Positions 32,368 to 33,135 of a stretch of 33,135 nucleotides of DNA are shown here, piece by piece. Numbering within the stretch: the first letter of the stretch is position 1; each line of letters starts with the position of its first letter. The position numbers were made by a program, and so were the translations under genes. Source of the DNA: Myxococcales bacterium (lineage in GTDB: Bacteria; Myxococcota_A; Polyangia; Polyangiales; Polyangiaceae); the NCBI GenBank assembly GCA_013297655.1, contig JAAFHV010000084.1, positions 1-33,135 of the forward strand. The letters are read 5' to 3'. The notes under the pieces are model-generated. The model did no database searches and was not told the origin of the DNA. It saw nothing but the letters and a program-made list of their open reading frames with translations.

Positions 32368-33135
32368 TTGCACACCAGCTTTCCGTTGGTGTCGACGACC
32401 GCTCGGAAGTCCGTCGCCGATCGTTGCACGCAGCGGGAGAGAGCGCTCGCGCAGTACTGGGCGCCGGCGATCGCGCCGTTTCGGCACTCGACCGCTCCGA
32501 GGAGGGGGGATTCATGGCACATGGTGCCGTTACCTATCACGCCGCACGAAGCGCTCTTCGGCACCGTTACGGCGCTCGTGCAAACCAGCGACCAAAGGAG
32601 CTGCTCCGCGGGAGCGAGCACGTCGACTGCCGCCCACGCGCAGCCAACGGCATTTCGCGCCTCGGGCCCGATGCGCTCCGCGACCTTGAGCTGGGCGAGA
32701 GCGGCATCGCGGAAGGTGGCGCGCGGGTTCGCGAGCGTCGTCATCGATTGGTACCAAACGTAGGCCGCGCGGGCGTACCCCATCGGTGAAGGCACGGCGA
32801 TCCGCGTCCCCGTCCGCGCGATCTCTTCGCCGCCGACCGCCATCATCGCGTACGCCCGGTTGCCGATACCCGATGCAAAATGAACGTGGCACGCATCGTT
32901 GACGGTGAGGTCGGGCTTATCGCATTTTGGAATTTGGGTGTAGCTGGTGTAGCCACCGTCGATCTTCACGTCCGGCGAGAGCACGTCGCGCATGAAGCTT
33001 CGACCGTACACCTTCGGATTGACCGAATTTTCTCCGAGCTTGAAGGTCGCGCGCTCACGCGCCTCCGGTGCCCACATCTTCGCCGAGATGGCCATCACGT
33101 CGGCGAACGACTCGTTGAGCGCCCCCGACTCGCGC
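32364..33135 (-). CDS. thermolysin family (M4) metallopeptidase, C-terminal part, 5' end outside window
   Basis: The frame is open to the right edge, so only the last 256 residues are visible. The first visible residues ESGALNESFADVMAISAKMW form the M4 segment whose glutamate is the third zinc ligand in thermolysin (E166 region), and HVHFASGIGNRAYAMMA contains the histidine equivalent to thermolysin His231. The HExxH motif must lie in the missing part. After the M4 domain (about to residue 160) there is a Cys-containing extension (CAWAAVDVL, VCTSAV, SCGVIGNGTMC, ECRNG, YCAS, RCVQRS) that is longer than in thermolysin. The protein is probably secreted and proteolytic. It is followed by the overlapping lipoprotein gene. 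Confidence 0.82.
   Translation of the reverse strand, partial: RESGALNESFADVMAISAKMWAPEARERATFKLGENSVNPKVYGRSFMRDVLSPDVKIDGGYTSYTQIPKCDKPDLTVNDACHVHFASGIGNRAYAMMAVGGEEIARTGTRIAVPSPMGYARAAYVWYQSMTTLANPRATFRDAALAQLKVAERIGPEARNAVGCAWAAVDVLAPAEQLLWSLVCTSAVTVPKSASCGVIGNGTMCHESPLLGAVECRNGAIAGAQYCASALSRCVQRSATDFRAVVDTNGKLVCK

Overview
The window is high-GC chromosomal DNA, most likely from a myxobacterium (Myxococcota, perhaps the Polyangia/Sorangium side). The reasons are the many short lipoproteins with Asp/Ser/Pro/Thr-rich linkers behind the lipobox, two lipoproteins with an AgmX/TonB-like C-terminal domain, a three-gene sdhCAB operon with a single cytochrome b subunit, a thrombospondin-1/somatomedin B lipoprotein and the frequent GTG/TTG starts. 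This placement is inference; no rRNA or other strong taxonomic marker is present. No phage, CRISPR array, antibiotic cluster or intact insertion sequence was found, so the region reads as ordinary core and accessory chromosome.

Layout, left part (1-7.3 kb): the end of an ECF-like sigma factor, a nitronate monooxygenase, a beta-class glutathione S-transferase (gstA) and a SnoaL-like lipoprotein lie on the plus strand. The tmRNA gene ssrA follows (3187-3542) with a readable tag ANDNAIALAA and its own terminator. Then come a secreted TSP1/somatomedin B lipoprotein (minus), a decayed repeat, a small unknown gene and a GH15 glucoamylase/trehalase-like enzyme (minus).

Centre-left (7.8-16.4 kb): a BlaI-type repressor and an M56 (BlaR1-like) membrane metallopeptidase form an overlapping minus-strand pair. 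A matching operator, TTACTA-N7-AGTAGTT, stands both in front of blaI and in front of the next lipoprotein gene, so the three genes look like one small derepressible regulon. An OmpA-domain inner-membrane protein precedes it. A translationally coupled BtpA/SgcQ-family and PfkB-kinase pair, two lipoproteins, and a large LpoA-like lipoprotein (helical repeats plus periplasmic-binding fold) follow.

Centre-right (16.6-24.5 kb): the sdhCAB operon (menaquinone-type succinate dehydrogenase) ends in a clear terminator. It is followed by a DUF2004-like gene, a YoaK/DUF1275 membrane protein, a CE1/PHB-depolymerase-like lipoprotein esterase, a six-cysteine mini-lipoprotein, and a divergent HxlR regulator/DoxX pair with candidate operator repeats. 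Convergent gene pairs here are separated by strong symmetrical hairpins.

Right part (24.6-33.1 kb): an unknown membrane-anchored protein with a small downstream gene, a large lipoprotein, a membrane-anchored metallophosphoesterase, an AgmX-domain lipoprotein, a TPR lipoprotein and a TIKI/ChaN-like lipoprotein. The last two diverge from a site with two overlapping perfect palindromes. A 180-bp MITE-like element with 18/19 matching terminal inverted repeats lies at 31691-31870 and supplies the stop codon of the neighbouring lipoprotein gene. That gene overlaps a thermolysin-family (M4) metallopeptidase running off the window. The most interesting signals are the duplicated BlaI operator regulon, the MITE-like repeat family and the eukaryote-like TSP1/SMB lipoprotein; no wholly new multi-gene system could be demonstrated.
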